This document shows, in pieces, positions 51,433 to 60,447 of a stretch of DNA of 64,000 bases. Each line of letters begins with the position of its first letter. Positions within the stretch are counted from its first letter, which is position 1. The position numbers were made by a program, and so were the translations under genes. The notes below the pieces were generated by a model. That model did not search any database. It worked only from the letters and a program-made list of their open reading frames with translations, and was not told the origin of the DNA. Source of the stretch: Neobacillus bataviensis LMG 21833 (lineage in GTDB: Bacteria > Bacillota > Bacilli > Bacillales > Cytobacillaceae); NCBI RefSeq assembly GCF_000307875.1, contig NZ_AJLS01000041.1:1-64000 (forward strand). The letters are read 5' to 3'.

Positions 51433-52830
51433 TTATATTAAAAATATAGCAGCAATTGTCGTGACGACAAGCCCGATAAATACGGGGACAAGGTTTCTTC
51501 TGGCTAATTCGAATGGATCGACGTTACAAATGGCTGCCGCAGGAATTAAAGCCCATGGCACGAGTGTTCCGCCTCCAACCCAGATAGCTGCAATTTGCCC
51601 TAGTGCAGTCAGTGTGGCGGCACCTTTGCCAATGGCAACAGCAAATAGACCAGCAACCGAACCGGCAAGAGAAATTCCCGAGAATCCCGAACCATCCAAT
51701 CCTGTTATGGCTCCTACTGTAGTCAAAGTGATGGCTCCAACCGTTTTACTTAATGGCACAATATTGGCAATAGCAATACCCAAGTCATTCACAATTCCTT
51801 GAGATGCTTTTGGAAGAAAATCTCCAATGATTTTTGAAAAGCCGCTATCACCTAAATAAAAGAATGCGGCAATTGGAATAACGGGTCCAAAGACCTTAAA
51901 TCCAAATTGGAAGCCTTCAATTAAAAAATGGGTTGTTTTTTCAAGCCCTTTGCTTTTATGACTTGTTAATGTAATTAATAGAAGAATTAGAATGGAAGTT
52001 CCGCCAATTAAGGCAGTTGCATCACCACCGGTCAAATCGAGGATAGACATCGCTGCAACATCAGCCGCAAATAATAGTGGAACGACTATCGCAAAGAATC
52101 GTTTTTGAGCTAGTGATAAGAGGTGAGGCTGGTCAGTAGTTTCTGATGGTGTTTCAGGCAGAACACCAGTAGAGGTCTTGAGAACCCCTTTCTTCATATC
52201 CCGTTTTAAAAAGTAGAAGGCTGTAACCGTTGTCACAAGACCCATAATAAACACTAATGGAATACTGGCATTGATGACATCTTGAATAGGAAGTCCCGCT
52301 GCATCTGCCGTAAGCTTTGGTGCTGCTTGTATAACAAAATCCCCTGATAAAGCAATCCCATGACCGAACAAGTTCATTGCCATGGCGACACCTAATGCCG
52401 GCAGTCCTGCTCTAATCGCAACTGGAAGAAGAACGGCGCCTAATAGGGCAACTGCAGGGGATGGCCAGAAGAACCAGGAAATGACCATCATTAAGATCCC
52501 AATTGTCCAATAGGCAAGGGTAGGATTGCGTATTAATTTCCTAAAGGGTGAGATCATGACATCGTTGATACCGGTGGTCGTTAAGGTATGGCTCATCGCG
52601 ACAATAATGGAGATTACGAGTATGGTAGATAATAATTCTGTAATGGCATAACTAAAACTGTTAAAAATACTGCTAATTGAATGACTTAAACTGCCAGTGG
52701 CGGTAAGGGCAATCAAGAATATCCCCACAATACAAATAATGCTCGTGTCCCTTCTCATTACCATGAACCCGATAATAAGAACAATAAAGGCCACATATAT
52801 CCAATGAAGAGCTGTTAGCTCAATCAGCAT
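51433..52830 (-). CDS. yhfA: YhfA-type membrane permease
   Basis: 465 residues, about 11-12 membrane helices, close to B. subtilis YhfA (463 aa) in length and order. Features include MSHTLTTTGINDVMISPFRK, FFWPSPAVALLGAVLLPVA and GGTLVPWALIPAAAICNVDP. It resembles ion-linked symporters for organic anions or peptides. It is transcribed ahead of the M20 hydrolase with a hairpin between. A ggggggg ribosome site precedes ATG 52830. Confidence 0.8.
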   Translation of the reverse strand: MLIELTALHWIYVAFIVLIIGFMVMRRDTSIICIVGIFLIALTATGSLSHSISSIFNSFSYAITELLSTILVISIIVAMSHTLTTTGINDVMISPFRKLIRNPTLAYWTIGILMMVISWFFWPSPAVALLGAVLLPVAIRAGLPALGVAMAMNLFGHGIALSGDFVIQAAPKLTADAAGLPIQDVINASIPLVFIMGLVTTVTAFYFLKRDMKKGVLKTSTGVLPETPSETTDQPHLLSLAQKRFFAIVVPLLFAADVAAMSILDLTGGDATALIGGTSILILLLITLTSHKSKGLEKTTHFLIEGFQFGFKVFGPVIPIAAFFYLGDSGFSKIIGDFLPKASQGIVNDLGIAIANIVPLSKTVGAITLTTVGAITGLDGSGFSGISLAGSVAGLFAVAIGKGAATLTALGQIAAIWVGGGTLVPWALIPAAAICNVDPFELARRNLVPVFIGLVVTTIAAIFLI

Positions 52831-53134
52831 TTCATTCCCCCCCTTTCATTTACCCAACAAGGGCATTCGCCCTGCTGGATGTAATACAGAATATGAAAAT
52901 CACAGCTAGTGGTGATGGGGAATGAAAAAAAAAGGGAGTGTCATCAGGAAGAATCAAAACTTAAATTAATGGGGGTTAGTTAAATTAATAGTCAAAAAAT
53001 TATCACTTTTCATTATAATATTTTTTCGAAAAAGGTATATTATCGAACTATAAGTAATCTTAATTCGAGAGTTTCTGTTCCTTAAATTTATGAAATTATG
53101 CACTTTGAACTTGCCATGAGGAGTGAGGTAGATA
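52831..53134. other. Divergent intergenic region
   Basis: 304 bases between the permease (minus) and the next plus-strand gene. A hairpin in the permease leader (about 52853-52879, ccaacaagggc with gccctgctgg) precedes its ribosome site and may be regulatory. The rest is AT-rich; I see nothing else. Confidence 0.4.
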
Positions 53135-53608
53135 ATGGGGCATTTTGGATTTTCATATGTAGGCTGTATTTATTTATTGATGTTGTTTATACCCAACATT
53201 ATATGGACTAAAAATAGACCAGAGGGTTATGAAAGTTTTGTTATAAAGGAAAATAAGACACTGTTGCTTTTTGAACGGGTTGGACAAGTTTGCGTAACGT
53301 GTGTTGCGTTGATTTTCAGTGATTTTAATATTGGTTCGATTAATTTATGGAGTTTTTGGCTTGTTATTTCCTTTGTCCTTATGCTTTTTTATGAGATAAA
53401 CTGGATTCGATATTTTAAAGGTAAGCATACCTTAAAGAGCTTCTATGGCAGTTTTTGTGGCTTCCCTGTAGCAAGTGCGAGCCTTCCGATAATGGCATTT
53501 CTATTATTAAGTATTTATGGGAAGGTGATTTGGCTTTTTGTATCGGTGATAGTGCTTGGTGTAGGACACATCGGAATCCATCTTCAACATTTAAAAGCTA
53601 TAAAATAA
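53135..53608 (+). CDS. Four-helix membrane protein, unknown function
   Basis: 157 residues with four or five membrane helices (about 5-20, 50-68, 72-90, 110-128, 131-149). The pattern IPNIIWTKNRPEGYESF after the first helix and GHIGIHLQHLK at the end are distinctive. gaggagtgagg precedes ATG 53135 well. I do not recognise a named family with confidence. Monocistronic, flanked by non-coding regions on both sides. Confidence 0.6.
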   Translation: MGHFGFSYVGCIYLLMLFIPNIIWTKNRPEGYESFVIKENKTLLLFERVGQVCVTCVALIFSDFNIGSINLWSFWLVISFVLMLFYEINWIRYFKGKHTLKSFYGSFCGFPVASASLPIMAFLLLSIYGKVIWLFVSVIVLGVGHIGIHLQHLKAIK

Positions 53609-53810
53609 TATGATCAATTTAACAGTTTTGTGTGCTTAAATTACTGTTATTTCAGGTTTAGGTGCTAATTTCTTCGTGCTTTCAAAGGGGGTTATTTATG
53701 CTACTATTTCGCTTTTTCTCCACATTTTTATAAGCTGCTGATTCCTGCATCTAGGATCATGAGGGCTCGCACTTATCCGTTTGGGGAATCAGGTTAAGCA
53801 CCCAAGCTGA

Positions 53811-54003
53811 TAAATAGACGGAAAAATTTCGCTTAATTAGTGATTATTATTAAAAAAGGCTTAAATAGACGCAGAAATTCCGCCAATTGTCCCGAAAAAT
53901 TCGAAAATGGATGATTTTGCTTTGCATAACCGGAAAACCTCCCCTTATTTTCCCCAAAACGAGCTCTATTCTGCATTTAACCGGAAACTCTCCGCTTATT
54001 TAC
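53811..54003. repeat. Four degenerate copies of a cgga-rich repeat in a gene-free stretch
   Basis: taaatagacgGAAAAattt, taaatagacgcaGAAAttc, taaccGGAAAAcct and taaccGGAAActc begin at 53811, 53862, 53927 and 53978, each followed by a cgctta / ccttat type segment. Two intervals are exactly 51 bases. The gene-free stretch 53609-54282 contains this array and no supported gene. Confidence 0.6.
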
Positions 54004-54282
54004 TTTTGCTGGTTACTCCATTAAAAGACAAGACATCTTATTTAAAGGGAGTCAGTTATATACAAATAACGATGCCAATACGACTGTCATTTCGGCACGT
54101 ATTTTAAGAAATAGCACCTCAAAACGGAACCCTTTATTCTACCTCATGGGAGTGCTTTTTGGATATTTTCAAAATGAGAAATTTCTCATATACCTCTCAT
54201 TAACTTTTTAGCTTTCTTTCATGTCTGTCAAATGGCTTGCTTCTATACTAAACATATCAAGTCAAGATATGAGGGGTTTCTT

Positions 54283-54891
54283 ATGAATTATACATTTTTT
54301 AAAATTTTCAACGATCTAGCAGGTCAGCATCAATGGCTCGATTCTCTGATGATTTTCATTGCCAATCAGTCACCATTCATTATTGCAGGAGCTTTGCTGA
54401 TTGTATGGCTTAGGGAGTCTATTTTTGGCAAAGGTCATTACCAGCAAACAACGGTCATCCTTACAGCTGTCACATTTTTACTGACACTAATTGCAAATAG
54501 CGTAATCCATCTGTTTTACTGGCATGCAAGACCGTTTGTCACGCATCGTGTTCATCAGCTGATTGCACACAGTGCGACGGAATCTTCTTTTGTCAGCGAC
54601 CATGCCTTATTAGCCTTTTCAGTTGCCATTGTGCTTTTGCAACGTATGAAGCGTTTAGGATATGCAGCTTTTGCATTTGCAATACTAACAGGAGCTTCGA
54701 GAATTTTCGTGGGTGTGCATTATCCGGCTGATATTATAGGATCAGTATTCATCGCATCCGCGGTAGGATGGTTGGTCGTGAACCAGGAAGCTAGATTAAG
54801 GCCAATCACTGCTTTTATCATCAGCACATCCGAAAAGGTGATTGCACTTACGCCGGCAGGAAAAAGGATAAGCCGGGATATAAACAAATAA
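54283..54891 (+). CDS. PAP2-family phosphatase (BcrC-like)
   Basis: 202 residues from ATG 54283, about seven bases after gagggg. Six membrane helices with the PAP2 active site: HLFYWHARPF, SDHALLAF and SRIFVGVHYPADIIGS. The SDH form of the second motif is that of BcrC-type undecaprenyl pyrophosphatases, which recycle the wall-lipid carrier and confer bacitracin resistance. It opens a four-gene operon with a membrane protein and a two-component system, which suggests cell-envelope-stress-linked control. Confidence 0.85.
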   Translation: MNYTFFKIFNDLAGQHQWLDSLMIFIANQSPFIIAGALLIVWLRESIFGKGHYQQTTVILTAVTFLLTLIANSVIHLFYWHARPFVTHRVHQLIAHSATESSFVSDHALLAFSVAIVLLQRMKRLGYAAFAFAILTGASRIFVGVHYPADIIGSVFIASAVGWLVVNQEARLRPITAFIISTSEKVIALTPAGKRISRDINK

Positions 54892-54906
54892 GAGGTGACT
54901 TTCCTT

Positions 54907-55437
54907 ATGGAAAAAACTGCTGCGCAGTCTACATTATCTATAATAATAAAATTAGCAGGCGCTCTGGCTATCGCACTAAGTGTGACAATTTTACTCTTAA
55001 ACCTTTTGATGGGGAATTTAGATGCATTAAAGGAAATCAACAAAACGTTGGGTTCAGTCGCGGAATACGGAGCGATTGCAACAGGTACCTTATGGTTATC
55101 AAGACATGTTTGGATGTATACAAAAAGAAACAAGTGGTCTGCAGCTCACTACGTGAGACATGTATTTCTTTTTCTTAAGAAGCATCACACACTAATTGGC
55201 TATGCCGTCCTTTCTTTGGCAACCAGTCATGGGGTATACTTTTTATTGAAAGGCACGGACAAAATGCTGAGTTTTTACAGCGGAATTGGTGCGTTTGCAG
55301 CTCTAGTCATTGTCAGCACTGCAGGGTTTTTAGTACAAAAGCACGGAGCAGGTGCAACATTTGCTAAAAAGCGAAAGTTTCATCAAGCGGCAGCAATCCT
55401 ATTCGGGTTAATACTACTCATTCATCTTATTGTGTAA
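54907..55437 (+). CDS. Four-helix membrane protein (cytochrome b/ferric-reductase-like)
   Basis: 176 residues from ATG 54907, with gaggtg ten bases before. Four or five membrane helices and several intramembrane histidines (SRHVWMYTK, KKHHTLIGYAVL, TSHGVYFLLK, KFHQAAAILFG), the pattern of heme-binding four-helix proteins related to ferric reductase-like domains. No soluble domain. It is cotranscribed with the PAP2 gene (15 bases apart) and with the response regulator. A redox or sensing partner role is a guess. Confidence 0.6.
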   Translation: MEKTAAQSTLSIIIKLAGALAIALSVTILLLNLLMGNLDALKEINKTLGSVAEYGAIATGTLWLSRHVWMYTKRNKWSAAHYVRHVFLFLKKHHTLIGYAVLSLATSHGVYFLLKGTDKMLSFYSGIGAFAALVIVSTAGFLVQKHGAGATFAKKRKFHQAAAILFGLILLIHLIV

Positions 55438-55450
55438 GGAGATACAAAGT

Positions 55451-56125
55451 ATGCAGAACATTTTAATTATAGAGGATGAAGAAAGTCTGGCAGAATTTTT
55501 AATACTAGAACTTAAATACGAAGGGTATAAGGTAGATGTTTTTCACGATGGACGTGCTGGTCTGGAAGCTGCTCTTCAGAAGGACTATGACCTTATCTTG
55601 CTGGATCTTATGCTTCCCCGCTTGAACGGTGTGGAGGTCTGTCGCCGGCTGCGCGCAGCAAAGGATACTCCTATCATTATGCTGACAGCGCGGGATAGTG
55701 TGATGGATCGGGTCACAGGACTGGATAGCGGGGCTGATGACTATTTAGCTAAGCCATTTGCTATTGAAGAACTCCTAGCCCGCATGCGTGTCATCTCCCG
55801 CAGAGAGCAAAAACGAAGTGAAGAGAAGAAGCTTGTTTTGTCCTTTAAAAACTTGGAGTTAGATGTAGAGTCACGGGTATTGCGGAAGGATTCTACTACT
55901 ATTGAGTTAACAAACAAAGAATTTGAACTATTAATGATGTTTATGAAAAATGTAAACCGTGTATTGACAAGGGATGTTCTGCTAGAGCAAGTTTGGGGAT
56001 ACGATTCAGTAGTAGAAACCAATGTCGTAGACGTGTATGTACGGTATTTGCGCAATAAATTAAGTAATTCTGACAATGAGACGTATATTCATACCATTCG
56101 CGGTGCCGGGTATGTGATGAGATGA
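55451..56125 (+). CDS. OmpR-family response regulator
   Basis: 224 residues from ATG 55451, nine bases after aaggag. A receiver domain with acidic IIEDEES, phosphoacceptor Asp in LILLDLMLPRLNG (about residue 51) and the Lys in YLAKPF; then a winged-helix output domain (LTNKEFELLMMFMKNVNRVL, VDVYVRYLRNKL, IHTIRGAGYVMR). It overlaps the kinase gene by four bases. Target genes probably include its own operon. Confidence 0.92.
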   Translation: MQNILIIEDEESLAEFLILELKYEGYKVDVFHDGRAGLEAALQKDYDLILLDLMLPRLNGVEVCRRLRAAKDTPIIMLTARDSVMDRVTGLDSGADDYLAKPFAIEELLARMRVISRREQKRSEEKKLVLSFKNLELDVESRVLRKDSTTIELTNKEFELLMMFMKNVNRVLTRDVLLEQVWGYDSVVETNVVDVYVRYLRNKLSNSDNETYIHTIRGAGYVMR

Positions 56126-57549
56126 AGAAATTGCGAAAGCTGTTGCAGCATTTACCGATTAAGTGGAAATTGACACTGTGGTCGACTTTTCTCATTTTCC
56201 TCTTATTCGCTTCTTATAATGTGATGCAGTATGTAATCATCAACCATTGGACCGTTGGGTATGAAAAAATCCAAATTGAGCGCTACATTAAAGAAGTGGA
56301 TGCCTATATTACCAATCCACAAACAGACTTTTCTTCACAGGATTCTATAAGTATGACTACCTTCTTAAACAGCATCAATGAGAAACATCAACTCATCCGT
56401 ATTCTGGATAAGAATGGTCATATTATGGCATCTGCCAGCCGTGAAATACCTGACAACTTGGTTCAGCCAAAATCTGCTTCCACTAAAAATTATGTGACAG
56501 TGAATCATTGGGAGGATAAATTTCTGGTTGCACGTGTTCCCGTTAAGTCTCCTTCCTTTAGCGGCACAATTGAAGTCATTCGCAGTATGGATATTTTTGA
56601 TGAATTTATTGATACGATTTTTCTAATTATGCTTGCTGCAGGAGTAGGAGGACTTATACTAAGTTTTATGGGTGGTAACATTATTGCCAAACAATTGTTA
56701 AGCAAGATTCAAGTTGTTACCGACACCATGCATAGAATTCGTCAAAATGGCATGACTGAGCGTGTTCCTGTTCCAAAGAACCGGGACGAACTTGCTGAAC
56801 TCGGTATATTATTCAACGAAGTAATGGATGACATGGAACAGGCATTTGCGCAACAGAAGCAATTCGTGGAAGATGCATCACATGAACTGCGTACACCACT
56901 CGCTATCATCCATGGCCACCTTTCCATGCTCAATCGCTGGGGGAAAAACGATCCTGAGGTATTGGAGAAGTCCCTTCAGTCCAGCATAAAGGAGGTAGAG
57001 CGCCTGAATACACTGGTGACGGAGCTTTTGGAGCTTTCACGTGCAGAAGCTGAGCATTTTCCCACACAGGCAGGAGATCCATCATATGTAAATGAGGTAA
57101 TCGACTGTGTATCCAATAATTTCAGGGTGTTGCATCCAAACATCTCCTTACAGCAGCAATTATTTCCAAAAGATGTACAAATTGATATACCGGCAAACTA
57201 TTTGGAGCAAATTCTAATCATCTTATTGGATAATGCCATTAAGTATTCACGAACAGAACAACCAGCGGTAACTGTCGAAACTCTTAAAGAAAAAGAGGTA
57301 GTTTCCATTCACTTACGTGACGAAGGGATTGGAATACCGGCTGAAGATCTTCCTTTTGTATTGAACCGCTTTTACCGGGTGGATAAGGCGCGGACACGCA
57401 AGCAAGGTGGAAACGGTCTCGGCCTTGCGATTGCCAAAAGACTTGTTTTAAAGTATAATGGTTCGATTTCCTTGGAGAGTACGGAGGGGAAAGGTACAAC
57501 GGTATCCCTGTCCTTTCCGGTTTATAAAAATGAAGAAGAGGGAACTTAA
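56122..57549 (+). CDS. Membrane sensor histidine kinase
   Basis: 475 residues. Two membrane helices (about 20-40 and 168-190) bracket an extracellular domain of about 125 residues, followed by a HAMP linker, the His-box EDASHELRTPLAIIHGHL, an N-box (LLDNAIKYS), G1 (RDEGIGIPAEDLPFVLNRF) and G2 (GGNGLGLAIAKRL). The cognate regulator is the gene just upstream. The signal is unknown; the linked PAP2 phosphatase hints at an envelope cue. A small hairpin lies after the stop. Confidence 0.92.
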   Translation: MKKLRKLLQHLPIKWKLTLWSTFLIFLLFASYNVMQYVIINHWTVGYEKIQIERYIKEVDAYITNPQTDFSSQDSISMTTFLNSINEKHQLIRILDKNGHIMASASREIPDNLVQPKSASTKNYVTVNHWEDKFLVARVPVKSPSFSGTIEVIRSMDIFDEFIDTIFLIMLAAGVGGLILSFMGGNIIAKQLLSKIQVVTDTMHRIRQNGMTERVPVPKNRDELAELGILFNEVMDDMEQAFAQQKQFVEDASHELRTPLAIIHGHLSMLNRWGKNDPEVLEKSLQSSIKEVERLNTLVTELLELSRAEAEHFPTQAGDPSYVNEVIDCVSNNFRVLHPNISLQQQLFPKDVQIDIPANYLEQILIILLDNAIKYSRTEQPAVTVETLKEKEVVSIHLRDEGIGIPAEDLPFVLNRFYRVDKARTRKQGGNGLGLAIAKRLVLKYNGSISLESTEGKGTTVSLSFPVYKNEEEGT

Positions 57550-57566
57550 CGTAACTGTTAAGTTCC
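57541..57566 (+). terminator. Hairpin at the end of the two-component operon
   Basis: A perfect 10-bp stem (57541-57550 with 57557-57566) that includes the stop codon. No T run, so a weak terminator at best. Confidence 0.5.
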
Positions 57567-57581
57567 TCAAGTGATTTACGC

Positions 57582-58067
57582 CTATTTCGTTATCGAATAT
57601 TTGCTTACATAAGGGGCACTAGCGAAAATCGTTTGCTGTGCATCTAAACCTGTACCTGCCTTAATAAATAAATCGGAATTCTGCCATCTTTGATAATAGG
57701 CTTCATTTTCCCACACCGTCAGGATGACATAGGTAGTGGAAGAAATAGGAGAAAGCAGTCTTAGTGCCCTTAATCCTTGTACGTTTGCTGTTTTTTGAAC
57801 TTGAATTTTACATTGGTGTTCAAATACGGGCCGGCCTTCATCTGTAACCGGAATATGATTCATGACCGCAAAGCTCTCTTTTTGAATATCTCCAACCGAT
57901 TCTAATACCTCATATTTCCGCGGCACGTTAAATTTACTTTTCCCTTTTGTTTCGTGTAATAATAGGGCCCCATTTTCATTGACCATGGTTACCATCATTT
58001 CATCAGGATATTTATTTGCTATTTTCGTTAAAAAATCGAATGTACCAGCAGTTATATAAATTTTCAT
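57582..58067 (-). CDS. hmoB: Heme-degrading monooxygenase HmoB
   Basis: 161 residues, near the 166 of B. subtilis HmoB/YhgC. An N-terminal extension (MKIYITAGTFDFLTKIANKY) precedes an ABM-type ferredoxin-like domain (QVQKTANVQGLRALRLLSP, YVILTVWENEAYYQRWQNSD). The enzyme opens the heme ring with O2 and releases iron. It is divergent from hemEHY, so heme breakdown and synthesis genes face apart across one promoter region. Confidence 0.88.
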   Translation of the reverse strand: MKIYITAGTFDFLTKIANKYPDEMMVTMVNENGALLLHETKGKSKFNVPRKYEVLESVGDIQKESFAVMNHIPVTDEGRPVFEHQCKIQVQKTANVQGLRALRLLSPISSTTYVILTVWENEAYYQRWQNSDLFIKAGTGLDAQQTIFASAPYVSKYSITK

Positions 58068-58305
58068 TTATTAAATCCCCCTTTTTTTCTTAGTCTATAC
58101 CATTCTATATTCCAAACTTCCTTTTAAATTAAACAAATTTATTACCGTAAAAACGACATTTTTTTGACAGTTAGTATCATTTACTATGCACAAATAGGAT
58201 TAATCGCTATAGTGGAGACAGTCTATGTGTTAAGAAAGTTTTTAAATTTCCCCTTTATATATTAAAATGGAAAACATACATGTCTTTGAAAGGTGGACTT
58301 TATTC

Positions 58306-59352
58306 ATGACAAAACCAATTAATGAAACATTTTTAAAAGCAGCAAGAGGTGAGAAAACGGATCATGTTCCTGTCTGGTATATGCGTCAAGCAGGACGTTC
58401 CCAGCCAGAATACAGAGAGATTAAGGAAAAATACTCATTATTCGAAATCACGCACCAGCCAGAGCTATGTGCCTATGTTACCCGCTTGCCTGTTGAACAG
58501 TATAATGTCGATGCGGCAATTTTATATAAAGATATTATGACTCCGCTTCCAGCAATGGGTATGGAAGTAGAAATAAAGAGTGGAATCGGGCCAGTAATTG
58601 ATAATCCAATTCAGTCTTTAGCAGATGTTGAAAAGCTGGGTGAAATACACCCAGAAGAAGATGTTCCTTACGTATTGGATACAATCAAATTACTGACTAC
58701 TGAGCAATTAAATGTTCCATTAATCGGATTTTCCGGTGCACCGTTTACACTTGCCAGCTATATGATTGAAGGCGGCCCATCGAAAAACTACAATAAGACA
58801 AAAGCCTTCATGTACGCAGAACCCAAGGCATGGTTTGCTTTGATGGAAAAGCTGGGTGATATGATTATTACATACGTGAAGTCGCAAATAAACGCAGGAG
58901 CCAAGGCAATCCAAATTTTTGATTCATGGGTTGGCGCATTGAATGTCGAGGATTACCGCTATTTCATCAAGCCTGTTATGAACCGTATTTTCGCTTCATT
59001 AAAAGAAGAAAATGTCCCGTTAATTATGTTCGGCGTTGGGGCAAGCCATCTAGCTTTGGAATGGAATGACCTGCCGCTTGATGTCGTTGGTTTGGACTGG
59101 CGCCTGCCAATCAGCCAGGCAAGAGAAATGGGTGTGAATAAAACCGTTCAAGGCAACCTCGATCCGGCTGTCCTGCTTGCACCTTGGGAAGTGATTGAGG
59201 AAAAAACTAAAGCTATATTAGACCAAGGAATGGCACAAAACGGCTACATCTTTAATCTAGGTCACGGTGTTTTCCCATCTGTTAAACCGGAAACCTTGAA
59301 AAGATTAGCCTCCTTTATTCATGAGTATTCAGCATCCAAATTGAGTCGCTAA
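58306..59352 (+). CDS. hemE: Uroporphyrinogen decarboxylase
   Basis: 348 residues from ATG 58306, nine bases after aaaggtgg; the longer frame from 58267 precedes this site. The substrate-binding signature [19 protein letters not shown] lies near residue 25, with [16 protein letters not shown] and GLDWRLP further on and the tail [10 protein letters not shown]. It converts uroporphyrinogen III to coproporphyrinogen III. First gene of hemEHY, the coproporphyrin-dependent heme pathway of Gram-positive bacteria. Confidence 0.96.
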   Translation: MTKPINETFLKAARGEKTDHVPVWYMRQAGRSQPEYREIKEKYSLFEITHQPELCAYVTRLPVEQYNVDAAILYKDIMTPLPAMGMEVEIKSGIGPVIDNPIQSLADVEKLGEIHPEEDVPYVLDTIKLLTTEQLNVPLIGFSGAPFTLASYMIEGGPSKNYNKTKAFMYAEPKAWFALMEKLGDMIITYVKSQINAGAKAIQIFDSWVGALNVEDYRYFIKPVMNRIFASLKEENVPLIMFGVGASHLALEWNDLPLDVVGLDWRLPISQAREMGVNKTVQGNLDPAVLLAPWEVIEEKTKAILDQGMAQNGYIFNLGHGVFPSVKPETLKRLASFIHEYSASKLSR

Positions 59353-59490
59353 GTTATCAATCTGTGAGTGTTAATATTGGTAAGTAACCAAATTTTTTGG
59401 CACAATAGAATGAGTTGTTTGGAAGGGGGTAGTCATTATTTCCCCTTTTCTTTTACGAAAAACGAAGAGACTTAATAAGAGGTGCAGCAT

Positions 59491-60423
59491 ATGACAAAAA
59501 AGAAAATGGGTCTGCTAGTAATGGCATATGGTACCCCATATACATTAGATGATTTAGAAGGATACTATACACATATCCGCCATGGCCGGAAACCGAGCCC
59601 TGAAATGTTGGAAGATCTCCGCAATCGTTATCAAGCAATTGGCGGAATCTCTCCATTAGCCAAAATAACCCTTGACCAAGCGGAAAAGCTTGAACAGCAT
59701 TTAAATCAAATTCAACAGAAAATAGAATTTAAAATGTACCTTGGATTAAAACATATTTCCCCGTTTATTGAAGATGCTGTCAAAAAAATGCATGAAGATG
59801 GTATTGAAGAGGCTGTAAGTATCGTTTTAGCACCGCATTTTTCAACTTTTAGTGTAAAATCCTATAATGGAAGAGCAGTAGAAGAAGCAGAGAAATTGGG
59901 CAATCTTAATATCAAAACAATTGAAAGCTGGTATCAAGAACCGAAATTTATCGGTTATTGGGCTGATAAAGTAAAACAAGTTTTTGATCAAATGCCACAT
60001 AATAAAAAAGACCATTCAGTGCTGATCGTTTCTGCACACAGCCTGCCGGAAAAAATTCTCCAATTTGGTGACCCTTACCCAAGTCAGCTTCAGGAAACAG
60101 CTGATTTAATTGCTGAACAAGCAGGGGTAAAGAATGTCGAAATCGGCTGGCAAAGCGCAGGGAATACCCCAGAGCCTTGGATTGGCCCGGATGTCCAGGA
60201 TTTAACAAGGGATCTATATAAAAAACATCATTATCAAGCATTCGTTTATACACCTGTCGGGTTTGTTTGCGATCACCTTGAGGTGTTATACGACAATGAT
60301 GTTGAATGCAAAGCGGTTACGGATGAATTAGGAGTTAACTACTATCGTCCGGAAATGCCTAATGCAAAGGAAGAATTTATTGACTGCTTATCAAGCGTTA
60401 TTCTAAATAGATTGAGGGATTAA
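59491..60423 (+). CDS. hemH: Coproporphyrin III ferrochelatase
   Basis: 310 residues from ATG 59491 (the GTG 59482 is in the gaggtg ribosome site), the same length as B. subtilis Hem[31 protein letters not shown], metal-inserting His in [11 protein letters not shown], and the acidic [14 protein letters not shown] near the C-terminus. It inserts Fe2+ into coproporphyrin III (the enzyme is also called CpfC). 138 bases after hemE, 24 before hemY. Confidence 0.95.
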   Translation: MTKKKMGLLVMAYGTPYTLDDLEGYYTHIRHGRKPSPEMLEDLRNRYQAIGGISPLAKITLDQAEKLEQHLNQIQQKIEFKMYLGLKHISPFIEDAVKKMHEDGIEEAVSIVLAPHFSTFSVKSYNGRAVEEAEKLGNLNIKTIESWYQEPKFIGYWADKVKQVFDQMPHNKKDHSVLIVSAHSLPEKILQFGDPYPSQLQETADLIAEQAGVKNVEIGWQSAGNTPEPWIGPDVQDLTRDLYKKHHYQAFVYTPVGFVCDHLEVLYDNDVECKAVTDELGVNYYRPEMPNAKEEFIDCLSSVILNRLRD

Positions 60424-60447
60424 CCTACATGGAGGAAGGTGACGTTT

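Noticed and set aside
53811-54003. CRISPR-like spacing of repeats
   Set aside because: Repeats are degenerate, unevenly spaced and without cas genes.
53907-54107. 66-codon plus-strand frame
   Set aside because: Lies across the degenerate repeat array with no ribosome site.
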